From NCBI GenBank assembly GCA_963579025.1, contig CAUZFZ010000097.1:1-40973 (forward strand): a stretch of DNA of 40,973 bases, in the 5' to 3' direction. The stretch is from CAUZFZ01 sp963579025 (GTDB lineage Bacteria; Planctomycetota; Planctomycetia; Planctomycetales; Planctomycetaceae). Positions 26,518 to 34,198 of this stretch are shown one piece after another. Each line of letters starts with the position of its first letter. Positions within the stretch are counted from its first letter, which is position 1. The notes under the pieces are model-generated. The model made no database searches. It was not told the origin of the DNA and worked only from the letters and a program-made list of their open reading frames with translations. Made by a program: the position numbers and the translations under genes.

Positions 26518-28278
26518 CTACTTATCCGGTAGCAGCAGCTGGATCTGACGAGTCTCACGATCGACTTCGAAAATGGCCTGTCGGATGTTTCCGCCGAGTG
26601 CTTCCTGGTAATGCAGACACAGGATGCGGCCGTCGCTGAGTTCGACCATGGACGTGTACGCACCGCCGGCGACGTCAATCATGCGCGGCAGACTCCACGA
26701 CGTTCCGTAGTCCGTCGAGACAAGCACTCCCGTGCATGTTCCCGGCCGCTCGCGATGTCCACACAGCAGCACGCCCTGTGACGTCAGCAGTAGTCCGGGT
26801 GATTCGCCACGTGGCAATGAGCCGACCGGAGCGCTCCAGGTGCGGCCTTTGTCTGACGACATGACCTGACACATGCACGGACGCAGGACACACAGCAGCC
26901 GGCCATCGGGCAGTTCAGTGATGTCCGGTTCGCAGTGATGATGTTCCTCGGAGATCATGCTGATGTCGCCCCATGTCTTTCCACCATCGCGCGAGCGAAC
27001 CAGCGCACTGCGATATGGCTCGTCCCCGAATTGTCCGTAGATCGGCAGAATCAGCGTGCCATCGGACAACTCACGGACTTGTCGGGTCGTGGCATTAATC
27101 GCTTTGAACTCTTCACGAATCGGCTTCTGGTAAGAAGCAGACACCGCTGGCGGACCGGCTTTCTTGATCACTTCCTGCTGTTGTTTTGCCGTGTACCACG
27201 GTGATGGGACGATGGCCGGCTTCGCTTCCCATGTGCGACCGTCATCAAAGCTGCGAATCGTGCGAACTTCGCAAGTACGCCCGTATTCGTACCAGGTCGT
27301 TCCGTAGTACGAGCAGATCACCGTGCCGTTTTTCAATTGAGCGATGCTGGGATCTCGTTCTCCGTCCGGGCCGTCAATCAGTGTCTGCGGCGTTGACCAG
27401 GATTTGCCCTCGTCGGTCGACCGCATGACACAAATCCGTCCACGGCGAGGCAGGTCCGGATGTGGCCAGTCCATGTGATCACGCGCCGCAAAGAACACGG
27501 CAAGCAGGTCGCCGTTCTTGAGTCGGCACAGTCCCGGGAAGCCCTCGTACCCACCCCACTCACCGCGTGTGGTCACGGTGCGCACGGCTCGATTGATGGT
27601 TGAACCAGTGGTTCCCGACAGTTGGTATTGCGGCAGGACCCGGTCATAGATCTTCACTTCGTCAATGATGCCCAGAAAATGTTCGCCGCCCGGAGCTCCG
27701 ATACATTTGCCGATTGTCACCGATGTCTCGTTCGGTTTCAGACCCGAGACTGTCGGCCGCTCGGATGCCATTTTTCCGTTGATGAATACACCGACGCGCT
27801 GGCCGTCGCATACGCCGACAATGTGTGACCACTTGTCGTACGGGATCGGGATTTCGTGCGTGCGGCGGGGTCCCGCTTCCAGCATGACTTTGCTGTGGTC
27901 CCACGGAGTGCCCATTCGCAGGTTGTAGTTGCCGACATACCGGTAGCCTTTGGCGACGATCGTCATGTTGTGCCGGATGGGGTTCTGTGGAAGAACCCAC
28001 GCTTCGATCGTGAACTCCTTCGTCAGGTTCAGAGCCGCGCCGCAGTCAACGAAATCATCCGTCCCATCAAACTGCAGCGCCGAGCCCTTCCGGCCTTCGC
28101 ACCACTGAGCCCCGACGATCGTTCCAGGGTGACGTCCCAAGGAATCTTTCGCGGTCGTGCCCTGGCCTTCATCGAACGACCAGGCCGCGAGCGGGACGAC
28201 CTCTTCACGGGGAACGTGATCAGCGGCGATCAACGGTAACGGCCAGCACAGGGCAATCACGAAACTGAATCGAGGCAT
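26518..28278 (-). CDS. Secreted LamG plus sialidase-like (BNR) protein
   Basis: From ATG 28278 the 586-residue product has a signal peptide (MPRFSFVIALCWPLPLIAAD). A LamG/concanavalin-like domain comes first (about 25-205: AAWSFDEGQGTTAKDSLG, ALQFDGTDDFVDCG, FTIEAWVLPQ, FINGKMASERPTVSG, FLGIIDEVKIYDRVL), then a sialidase-type propeller (about 225-575) with Asp boxes STDEGKSW, SFDDGRTW, SRDGGKTW, SSDKGRTW and STDYGTSW. This pairing suggests a secreted carbohydrate-acting or -binding enzyme; true sialidase activity cannot be claimed. Longer in-frame starts overlap the MetE-like gene and lack a signal. It is the last gene of a run of three on the minus strand, 34 nt after the MetE-like stop. Confidence 0.88.
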   Translation of the reverse strand: MPRFSFVIALCWPLPLIAADHVPREEVVPLAAWSFDEGQGTTAKDSLGRHPGTIVGAQWCEGRKGSALQFDGTDDFVDCGAALNLTKEFTIEAWVLPQNPIRHNMTIVAKGYRYVGNYNLRMGTPWDHSKVMLEAGPRRTHEIPIPYDKWSHIVGVCDGQRVGVFINGKMASERPTVSGLKPNETSVTIGKCIGAPGGEHFLGIIDEVKIYDRVLPQYQLSGTTGSTINRAVRTVTTRGEWGGYEGFPGLCRLKNGDLLAVFFAARDHMDWPHPDLPRRGRICVMRSTDEGKSWSTPQTLIDGPDGERDPSIAQLKNGTVICSYYGTTWYEYGRTCEVRTIRSFDDGRTWEAKPAIVPSPWYTAKQQQEVIKKAGPPAVSASYQKPIREEFKAINATTRQVRELSDGTLILPIYGQFGDEPYRSALVRSRDGGKTWGDISMISEEHHHCEPDITELPDGRLLCVLRPCMCQVMSSDKGRTWSAPVGSLPRGESPGLLLTSQGVLLCGHRERPGTCTGVLVSTDYGTSWSLPRMIDVAGGAYTSMVELSDGRILCLHYQEALGGNIRQAIFEVDRETRQIQLLLPDK

Positions 28279-28312
28279 GCAAGTATTCCTGGGGGCAATC
28301 AATGTCGGCAGT

Positions 28313-29380
28313 CTACGCATACTTCTCACGCAGAATCTTTGCCGCGGCGACTTCGTTCTTGAGCTTCGTGTAGACCTCGTCAATGCTCACCACGGCGGCC
28401 GAGCCGGGAGCGAATCCACATTCCGGGTTTAACGTGATGCGTTCCGGAGCCACGTGCTCGAGCGCCTGTTCAACGCGTGCCACAATCGTTTCCACGGAAT
28501 CGACTTCGCCTGGCAGAGTGCTGACGCAACCCAGTCCGATTTCGATGTCTTCCGGTAGCTCGCGGAACACCGTCATCTCTCCGGATCCTGGAGTCGTAAA
28601 CTCCATGGTGATGTGTCCGACGTCGAGCCGCTTCAATTGCGACATGATCGGTTCGTAACCGCCCTGATGCTGAGCCTCGCCGCGCGCCCGCGCACCGGCT
28701 CGGCGGCACAAATGAACGGCCAGCCGAACGTCGTCAAATCCGGCGACGACCTGGTTGTCCATGTCGACCGCGAAGTCCGCCGCCTGGTCCGGGTTTTCAT
28801 ATCCGGACCGCACATCCGGATCGACGAACAGGCACAGGTGCGGGTCGTCGACCTGAATGATCTCAACTCCCTCGTCGCGTAACGCTTCGATTTCACTCCG
28901 CAGAATCGGGACGCAGTCGCGGACGAATGCTTCACGAGTCGGATACGCCTTTGACGAGGCGTCCGCGTCCCACATGCGCTCACCCAGCAGAGCCGGGGCC
29001 GGCAGAGTCGCCTTGATCTGTCGATCGGTCAGCTTCTTCAGGAAGGCCACTTCTCTGGCGATGAAGCCCGGTTCCTTCGGAGACAGTTTGTCGACAACGA
29101 CCGTCCACGGACGACCGTCAGCCGGATTCACACTGAGTTCGAAGCCATGAGCGAGTTCCGCGATGACTCCGATATATGACTTGCGCCACCACTCGCCGTC
29201 GGAAACGATGTCGAGTCCGGCTGCCTCCTGCAGAGCGACAACGGATTGGACCGCCGAACCCATCAGTCGACGGTATTCGTCATCCGAGAATGGGCAGTCG
29301 TCCGCGATCAGATCCTTGACGAAGTCCGGACGCGGCATGGAACCGATGATTGATGCCGGAAACAGAAGCTTGTCTGCCAT
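28313..29380 (-). CDS. Cobalamin-independent methionine synthase-like (MetE C-domain) protein
   Basis: The 355-residue protein corresponds to only the C-terminal catalytic barrel of MetE. It opens LLFPASIIGSMPRPDFVKDL, has GLDIVSDGEWWRKSYIG, EIIQVDDPHLCLFVDPDV, and the zinc-ligand set: AVHLCRRAG (His and Cys), ITMEFTTPGSG (Glu) and LNPECGFAPGS (Cys). The intact zinc site implies a methyl transfer to a thiol. Without the N-terminal MetE barrel the methyl donor may not be a polyglutamated folate; standalone members of this type are poorly characterised. ATG 29380 has CGGAGC upstream. It lies between a nucleotidyltransferase gene (35 nt) and a LamG/sialidase gene (34 nt). Confidence 0.87.
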   Translation of the reverse strand: MADKLLFPASIIGSMPRPDFVKDLIADDCPFSDDEYRRLMGSAVQSVVALQEAAGLDIVSDGEWWRKSYIGVIAELAHGFELSVNPADGRPWTVVVDKLSPKEPGFIAREVAFLKKLTDRQIKATLPAPALLGERMWDADASSKAYPTREAFVRDCVPILRSEIEALRDEGVEIIQVDDPHLCLFVDPDVRSGYENPDQAADFAVDMDNQVVAGFDDVRLAVHLCRRAGARARGEAQHQGGYEPIMSQLKRLDVGHITMEFTTPGSGEMTVFRELPEDIEIGLGCVSTLPGEVDSVETIVARVEQALEHVAPERITLNPECGFAPGSAAVVSIDEVYTKLKNEVAAAKILREKYA

Positions 29381-29415
29381 GTCGCGCTCCGCTGGCTGGG
29401 TGATGTGTTACTGGC

Positions 29416-30183
29416 TTACTTCTGAAGATGGTGCGACACCCAGTGCTGCCGCGCGTATTCAAAGTCCTGCTGAGTATCGACCTCAATGTACCCGCCGGGC
29501 GTATCGACGTGCTCCATTAGCTGCCCAGCTTCCAGCATGTCCTGCAGCAGATGAATGAAATAGGCCTTTTCGAAAACCTTCGCCTCGCGAAATGGACGAC
29601 CCGCAAACTCTTCGCGCCGACGGTGATACTGCTGCTTCAGTGCACTGGCGCCGGGGGCTGAGAACTTCGCCAGGCCGATGAACTCTCCGTGCGCGTCGGC
29701 TTCGGAAATCTCTCGATGGACCCGCGTTACGGCACCGTTGCTGACCGTCACTTTTTCCGCGTCGTCACTGGGGTGCTCGGTCCGGTGCTCGTAGCGCACG
29801 AGCCAGTCGCTATCCACTCCGAGTGCCATATCTGCGTCGCTGTCCATGACGCCCCTGACAATTCCGGGCGTGAACAGAACGTCGGAGTAGCAGCACATGA
29901 AGGGTTCATCCATCAGGTCTTCGGCATACAACAGAGACGCCAGGATGTTGTTGTTCTGCCAGTCCGTGTTGTGCCGATACGTGAAGTCCGGATAGGCCTC
30001 CTGCACACAGTCAATCCGGTATCCACCGATGAAGATGATGTCGTCGACTCCGTTCTGCCGGAACGCGTCCACGGCCCAGTCGAGTAGTCGCCGCTCGGCA
30101 ACTTGTGCAAAGCACTTTGGCGTATCAGCGGTCGTCGGCATTAACCGGCTACCGCGTCCCGCTCCGATGATGATTGCCCTCAT
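29416..30183 (-). CDS. Nucleotidyltransferase, phosphocholine cytidylyltransferase-like
   Basis: The 255-residue product is a complete NTP-transferase domain: MRAIIIGAGRGSRLMPTTAD carries the nucleotide-binding GxGxR, then TPKCFAQVAERRLLDWAVDA with the conserved PK, FIGGYRIDCVQEAY, NTDWQNNNILASLLYAEDLM, CYSDVLFTP with the metal-binding Asp, GEFIGLAKFS and GGYIEVDTQQDFEYAR. The NN(I/M)xxSL and GE(F/Y)xGLxKF patterns place it near LicC-type phosphocholine or aminoethylphosphonate cytidylyltransferases rather than RmlA-type sugar enzymes, but the substrate is not certain. It heads a tight run of three minus-strand genes. A complex palindrome (30270-30405) lies just upstream. Confidence 0.85.
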   Translation of the reverse strand: MRAIIIGAGRGSRLMPTTADTPKCFAQVAERRLLDWAVDAFRQNGVDDIIFIGGYRIDCVQEAYPDFTYRHNTDWQNNNILASLLYAEDLMDEPFMCCYSDVLFTPGIVRGVMDSDADMALGVDSDWLVRYEHRTEHPSDDAEKVTVSNGAVTRVHREISEADAHGEFIGLAKFSAPGASALKQQYHRRREEFAGRPFREAKVFEKAYFIHLLQDMLEAGQLMEHVDTPGGYIEVDTQQDFEYARQHWVSHHLQK

Positions 30184-30269
30184 GCTGCTTGTCGCCTCGC
30201 GTCTGTGAAGGTCAAAAGACGAGTCAGTTGATTGCGTTACAAATAGCGAATGTGTGTGTGTCTTAGGCG

Positions 30270-30405
30270 TGCGGCAATTGCAAATTGACCGCCCCTGAGT
30301 TTATCTCAGGGGTTCTCGCGTTTCTGCACTACGCAATCGGTAGTGCAAAGACGCGAGAACCCCCGACGTAAAGTCGGGGGCGTTTGTAAATTCTCAACTG
30401 CCGCA
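30270..30405. repeat. Four-way-junction palindromic element (outer stem plus three hairpins)
   Basis: The outer arms (TGCGGCAATTG at 30270-30280 and CAACTGCCGCA at 30395-30405, extending inward with mismatches) enclose three adjacent hairpins. Hairpin 1 is CCCCTGAG (30292-30299)/CTCAGGGG (30305-30312). Hairpin 2 is GGGGTTCTCGCGT (30309-30321)/ACGCGAGAACCCC (30351-30363) continued by TGCACTAC/GTAGTGCA around GCAATCG. Hairpin 3 is CCCCCGAC (30360-30367)/GTCGGGGG (30373-30380). The stems share a few bases, so they may alternate. It ends 4 nt before the MFS stop codon on the minus strand. Confidence 0.88.
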
Positions 30406-30409
30406 TGAC

Positions 30410-31753
30410 TTAATCTTCGCCGGGCTGCTGTCGCGCTTCAGTGTTTCTGTCACGCGACGCCGTCGCATTCCACAGCATGCCTGCCGCCACGGCCGCACCA
30501 AGTGCCCAGGCAGACCACAGAAAAATCGCTCTCTCCCAGCCGTACGCGTCCAGCGCCTGGCCAGTAAAGAAATCACCCGACGCGGCGCCAATGTAACCCA
30601 GGCAGTTCACAAACCCGGCCGCCGCGGCCGATGTCCCTTTCCGAGCGAGGTCGGCCGGCGCCGTTCCGACAAGCAGGACCTGGGGACCGTAAATACAGAA
30701 GCCGATCGCGACCAGCAGCACCATTGTCAAAGGCACGCTTGTTCGAGCCACTGTGTCGTAAGCGAGACTCAACAATGCCAGAGCCACCAGAAGAATGCAC
30801 GTCACCGGTGCGCGGCGGCTGCCGAAGAAACGATCAGTCGCCCAGCCGGCCAGGAACGACCCGGCGATCGCGCCAAGAGGCAGCACGGCGTACTTGACTG
30901 CTGCCTTACCAACTCCCGTTTCCTGAACTTCTTTGAGATGCGTCAAGCCCCAGTCCAGGAAGCCGTAACGACAGGCATTCAACAGACCCAGCGAGATACC
31001 AAGCAGCCAGAGTGACGGATTCGAGATCGTCAGTAGAAAGTTCTGCGCGACGGAGTTCCGAGGATCATTTCGTGCTCGAGTCAAAACAGGCGCTGCAGAA
31101 CTGCCGTCTTCACGCGTTTGATCGTTCGATTCCGGGGGTTGCTCTTCGAGGAACAGCAGCATGACCACGGCGGACAGGACCATGATCCCGGCCGGCACCC
31201 ACAATGCTCCGCGCCAGCCGAATGCCTCGGCTGAGAAACCCGCGACCAGATAAGTCGCCACGGCGGTGGCCTGGTACCCGGTCCCAACGATGCCGATCAC
31301 CATGCCCCGGCGCCAGACGGGAAACCAATTGGCAATGACTCGCACACAGGGAGTCCAGCCCAGCGACTGCGCGTACCCGTTGCAGGCCCAGGTGAAAATC
31401 AGAAAGTAGAGCGCCGTCCCGAATCCGAAGAAAACGTTCAGGAGTGCTGTGCCCAGCATTCCCACCACCAGCATTTTGCGTGGAGCGATCTGCTCGGAAA
31501 GCTGACCGTTCAGCAGTTGACCAGTCGCGTACGCGATCTTCGTTGCGGCAAGGATGTAACCAATCTCAACCGCGGAAAGCCCCAGGCCGCCGTTCTCCAC
31601 CGACTCCTTCAATCCTGGAACGACGGCGGAGATGTTCGTGCGGCAAAAGTAGAACGCCCCGTACGTGAACCACACCGTCCACAGCAGAGTGTTCTCGCCC
31701 GGAATGGCATGCGGCTCTTGCGGATCGGATGACGCCGAAGTTGGGGTATCCAC
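30410..31753 (-). CDS. MFS transporter, organophosphate antiporter (GlpT/UhpT)-like
   Basis: The protein has 12 predicted membrane segments and MFS landmarks: LLWTVWFTYGAFYFCRTNIS, GYILAATKIAYATGQLLNGQ, LSEQIAPRKMLVVGM in the position of the DRxGRR loop, ANWFPVWRRGMVIGI, FGWRGALWVPAGIMVLS, then LEEQPPESNDQ-rich central loop, a second half with LPLGAIAGSFLAGWATDRFF, and APADLARKGTSAAAAGFVNC. This resembles the organophosphate:phosphate antiporters, though the substrate is unknown. The start is uncertain: ATG 31933 would overlap the upstream lipoprotein gene by 80 nt, so I prefer GTG 31753 (MDTPTSASSDPQEPHAIPGE), which has AGGA about ten bases before it and gives 447 residues. Confidence 0.8.
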   Translation of the reverse strand: MDTPTSASSDPQEPHAIPGENTLLWTVWFTYGAFYFCRTNISAVVPGLKESVENGGLGLSAVEIGYILAATKIAYATGQLLNGQLSEQIAPRKMLVVGMLGTALLNVFFGFGTALYFLIFTWACNGYAQSLGWTPCVRVIANWFPVWRRGMVIGIVGTGYQATAVATYLVAGFSAEAFGWRGALWVPAGIMVLSAVVMLLFLEEQPPESNDQTREDGSSAAPVLTRARNDPRNSVAQNFLLTISNPSLWLLGISLGLLNACRYGFLDWGLTHLKEVQETGVGKAAVKYAVLPLGAIAGSFLAGWATDRFFGSRRAPVTCILLVALALLSLAYDTVARTSVPLTMVLLVAIGFCIYGPQVLLVGTAPADLARKGTSAAAAGFVNCLGYIGAASGDFFTGQALDAYGWERAIFLWSAWALGAAVAAGMLWNATASRDRNTEARQQPGED

Positions 31754-31853
31754 CAGTGGATCGTCCTGCAGGGAAGTGAGCGGTCCCCGCGAGAATGATC
31801 GATCCGCCAGACTGAAACAACTCGCCGACGTTGCAACGTTTGCCTGGTCGCTG

Positions 31854-32657
31854 CTACTTGCGGGCGGAACGCAGGACACGCTCGTACTGGTCGTGGGCAT
31901 CGTCGGTACTGAAGTGCCGGCTGAAAATTGCAACGCGAGTCAGCCGTCCGTCCCAGTCGCGTTCTCGTGAGTATTCGTCACCGAGAATCAAATGCTGGGG
32001 AACCCAGTTGCTGAAGTCGCCGCGGACTTTGTCGGTCCGGAGAACCTCTTTGCCATTCACGAAGCAGGTGAGGTCGCCCGTCCGGTATGTGACCAACAGG
32101 TGAATCGGTCGATCGGACCGGATCGGGCACAGCGTCGTCTCCGGAGGAGAACCGTTGATTCCGGTCATGGGCGTCCGCAGCCGCAGAATCAGATTCCCGC
32201 CTTCCTGTCCGAGCGTGAAGTTCCTGATGTTCGAGTCCTGCGAGAACGAGATGATGCGGGCCGGACCACCTTGTTTGTCACGTTTCGTCTGCAGGACGGC
32301 TTCGATCGTCAGCTCGTTCGAACGGCGGCAGGCGTCGAGTAGTTTCTGATCGTGACCTTCGACCACGAAGGCGCCGTCAGTCAGCTCCAGGGCGCCACGT
32401 TCGGTGATGTGTGCTTTGCCCCAGGGTTTGAGACTGGCGGGTGTCCCGTCGGTCCAGGCGAACACAAGACCGTCGCTTGAGCCGGGCCAGGCGGTCGCCG
32501 CAGGTTCTGCATCCCTGGCCGGAAGTATGTATTGAGATCCGGCGACACAGATGTCTCGTGTGCACGACAACCGGTCGCGGATGGCATGGCATCCCGAGAC
32601 GGCAGTGGTGAGTGCGAGCAGGGCGCAGCATGTGCGCAGCGACTGAAGTCGATTCAT
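31854..32657 (-). CDS. LamG-domain lipoprotein
   Basis: The 267-residue product opens MNRLQSLRTCCALLALTTAV with lipobox VSGC at about residues 20-23, so it is probably lipid-anchored outside the cytoplasm. After a linker comes one concanavalin A-like LamG domain (about 65-260: LVFAWTDGTPASL, AFVVEGHDQKLLDACRRSNE, LTIEAVLQTKRDKQGGPARI, ISFSQDSNIRNFTLGQEGGN, HLLVTYRTGDLTCFVNGKEV, DWDGRLTRVAIFSRHFS). The domain typically binds carbohydrate or protein. The function is unknown; the MFS gene lies downstream on the same strand and the divergent prfB 324 nt upstream. Confidence 0.85.
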   Translation of the reverse strand: MNRLQSLRTCCALLALTTAVSGCHAIRDRLSCTRDICVAGSQYILPARDAEPAATAWPGSSDGLVFAWTDGTPASLKPWGKAHITERGALELTDGAFVVEGHDQKLLDACRRSNELTIEAVLQTKRDKQGGPARIISFSQDSNIRNFTLGQEGGNLILRLRTPMTGINGSPPETTLCPIRSDRPIHLLVTYRTGDLTCFVNGKEVLRTDKVRGDFSNWVPQHLILGDEYSRERDWDGRLTRVAIFSRHFSTDDAHDQYERVLRSARK

Positions 32658-32901
32658 GGTGAGCGGTCCCGGTTGTCAATCAGTGGAGTCGATTCGTGGT
32701 CATTCGACAGATCGGCGTTTGAGAACCCGCAACTGACCGACCAATCCCTGGATCGCCCGAATCGAGAATCCTCACCGGGATTCTGCGGCACAGCACAACA
32801 GCAGCAGATAAGCCACCTGGACGGGCGATGCTGTTTTTCGGGGTTGAAGTGCGATGCGGAAGATGACGAACCCAACCTGATTTCGGCGAATTCAGAGAGA
32901 C

Positions 32902-32929
32902 TTACGCTGTTCACGCACGCGGCTATAAT
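32902..32929 (+). promoter_or_regulatory. Candidate sigma-70-type promoter for prfB
   Basis: TATAAT at 32924-32929 matches the -10 consensus exactly, with TTACGC at 32902-32907 as a partial -35 at a spacing of 16 nt. The start codon of prfB is at 32982, giving a leader of about 45 nt. The rest of 32658-32981 has no gene I can support. Confidence 0.45.
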
Positions 32930-32981
32930 TCGCTGTCAACGTTGTCCCTTTCCAGACGATTTCTGCCGAGGCCCTCTCACG

Positions 32982-34092
32982 ATGGATACCGAACTGAAGC
33001 AGCAGTGCGAAGATATGCTGCAGCGGATTGTCCATCTGCGGGACTCTCTTTGACCTGGCCGGCAAGCAGAAACGTCTTGACGAAATCAACGCTGCGATGG
33101 GTTCGCCCGGCTTCTGGGACGATCAGGAGTCTGCGCAGAAAACGACCGGCGAACTACGTCTGGTGAACACAACGCTCAAACCGTTGCAGAAACTTTCGGA
33201 CGGTGCTGACGATCTGGAAGTGCTGCTCGAGTTCGCTGAGGAAGACGACACAGACGGAACGGCCAACGAAATCCGGCAGTACATCGCATTGCTCAGCACG
33301 GACCTCGACGAGGTCGAGCTGAAGGCCACGATGGGTGAGCCCGAGGACGCCTGCGGAGCGTACCTCACCGTTCAGGCTGGCGAGGGTGGCAATGATGCCG
33401 CCGACTGGGCACTGATGCTGCTGCGGATGTATGCCCGCTGGGCCGAGTTGAAGGGCTTTCGAGTCCTGGAACTCGACTTGTCCGAGGGCGAGGAAGCGGG
33501 CATCCGGAATGCCACGATCGAGATCAAAGGCGATTACGTGTACGGCATGCTTAAGGGCGAGGTCGGCAATCACCGGCTGATTCGCCTGAGCCCGTTCGAT
33601 TCGGCGAACCGTCGACAGACTTCGTTCGCCGCGGTCGATCTGATGCCGGAAGTCGACGAGAGCACGGGCATTGAAATCGACTTCGCGAACGACGTGCGTG
33701 AAGACACATACCGTTCCAGTGGTGCCGGCGGTCAGCACGTCAACAAGACAGACTCGGCGATCCGGCTGACTCACCTGCCGACCAACGAAGTGGTGCAGTG
33801 CCAGAACGAACGCAGCCAGCACAAGAACCGGGCTCAGGCTCGCAAGATGCTGCTCGCTCGTCTGTATCAGATCGAGAAGGAAAAAAAGGACGCAGAGAAC
33901 GCAGCCAAGCGCGGGGCCAAGTCACGCATCGGATTCGGTGGTGAGACCATCCGGCACTATGTGCTGCATCCAGATCAGTACGTCAAAGATGCCCGCACCG
34001 CGATGAAGACCGGCAATCCCCAGGCCGTCCTGAACGGAGACAACCTCGACGGCTTCATCGAGGAGTACCTTCGCTGGTCGATCGGCAAGTAG
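32982..34092 (+). CDS. prfB: Peptide chain release factor 2 (programmed +1 frameshift)
   Basis: The protein is made by joining 32982-33050 to 33052-34092, about 369 residues. The first 23 codons (MDTELKQQCEDMLQRIVHLR, DSL) end at an in-frame UGA at 33051-33053; after a +1 slip at CUU-U the frame continues DLAGKQKRLDEINAAMGSPG. RF2-specific features are the SPF anticodon tripeptide in RLIRLSPFDSANRRQT (about 215-230) and the catalytic GGQ in SGAGGQHVNKTDSAIRLTHL. RF2 releases peptides at UGA and UAA, and low RF2 lets the slip occur, which is the known autoregulation. It is divergent from the LamG lipoprotein gene and followed by two hairpins that face the next, convergent gene. Confidence 0.96.
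33038..33054 (+). promoter_or_regulatory. prfB programmed +1 frameshift site
   Basis: The site reads GCGGGACTCTCTTTGAC: CTT (33048-33050), the in-frame stop TGA (33051-33053) and the following C, the canonical CUU-UGA-C slip sequence. The purine-rich GCGGGA just upstream is at the place of the Shine-Dalgarno-like stimulator found in other bacteria. Confidence 0.93.
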
Positions 34093-34110
34093 TTCGGGTT
34101 CAAGCTGCAG

Positions 34111-34163
34111 GCGGATTTCTCTGAAATCCGCACGCGGCAGATCCCGATTTCGGAGAAATCGGG
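34111..34163. repeat. Tandem hairpins between convergent prfB and AOR-like genes
   Basis: Two similar hairpins lie in series: GCGGATTT (34111-34118)/AAATCCGC (34124-34131) and CCCGATTT (34143-34150)/AAATCGGG (34156-34163), each with an 8-bp stem and a 5-nt loop, 11 nt apart. They sit between convergent stops and could serve as a bidirectional terminator, though there is no T run. Confidence 0.75.
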
Positions 34164-34198
34164 CTACGGCTCAGGCACGTCCCCCGGCTGGGCTTACC

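Noticed and set aside
33028..33051. prfB as a frameshift error or as starting at 33028
   Set aside because: The CTT-TGA-C context and the conserved 23-codon leader are the known programmed site, so this is regulation and not an error.
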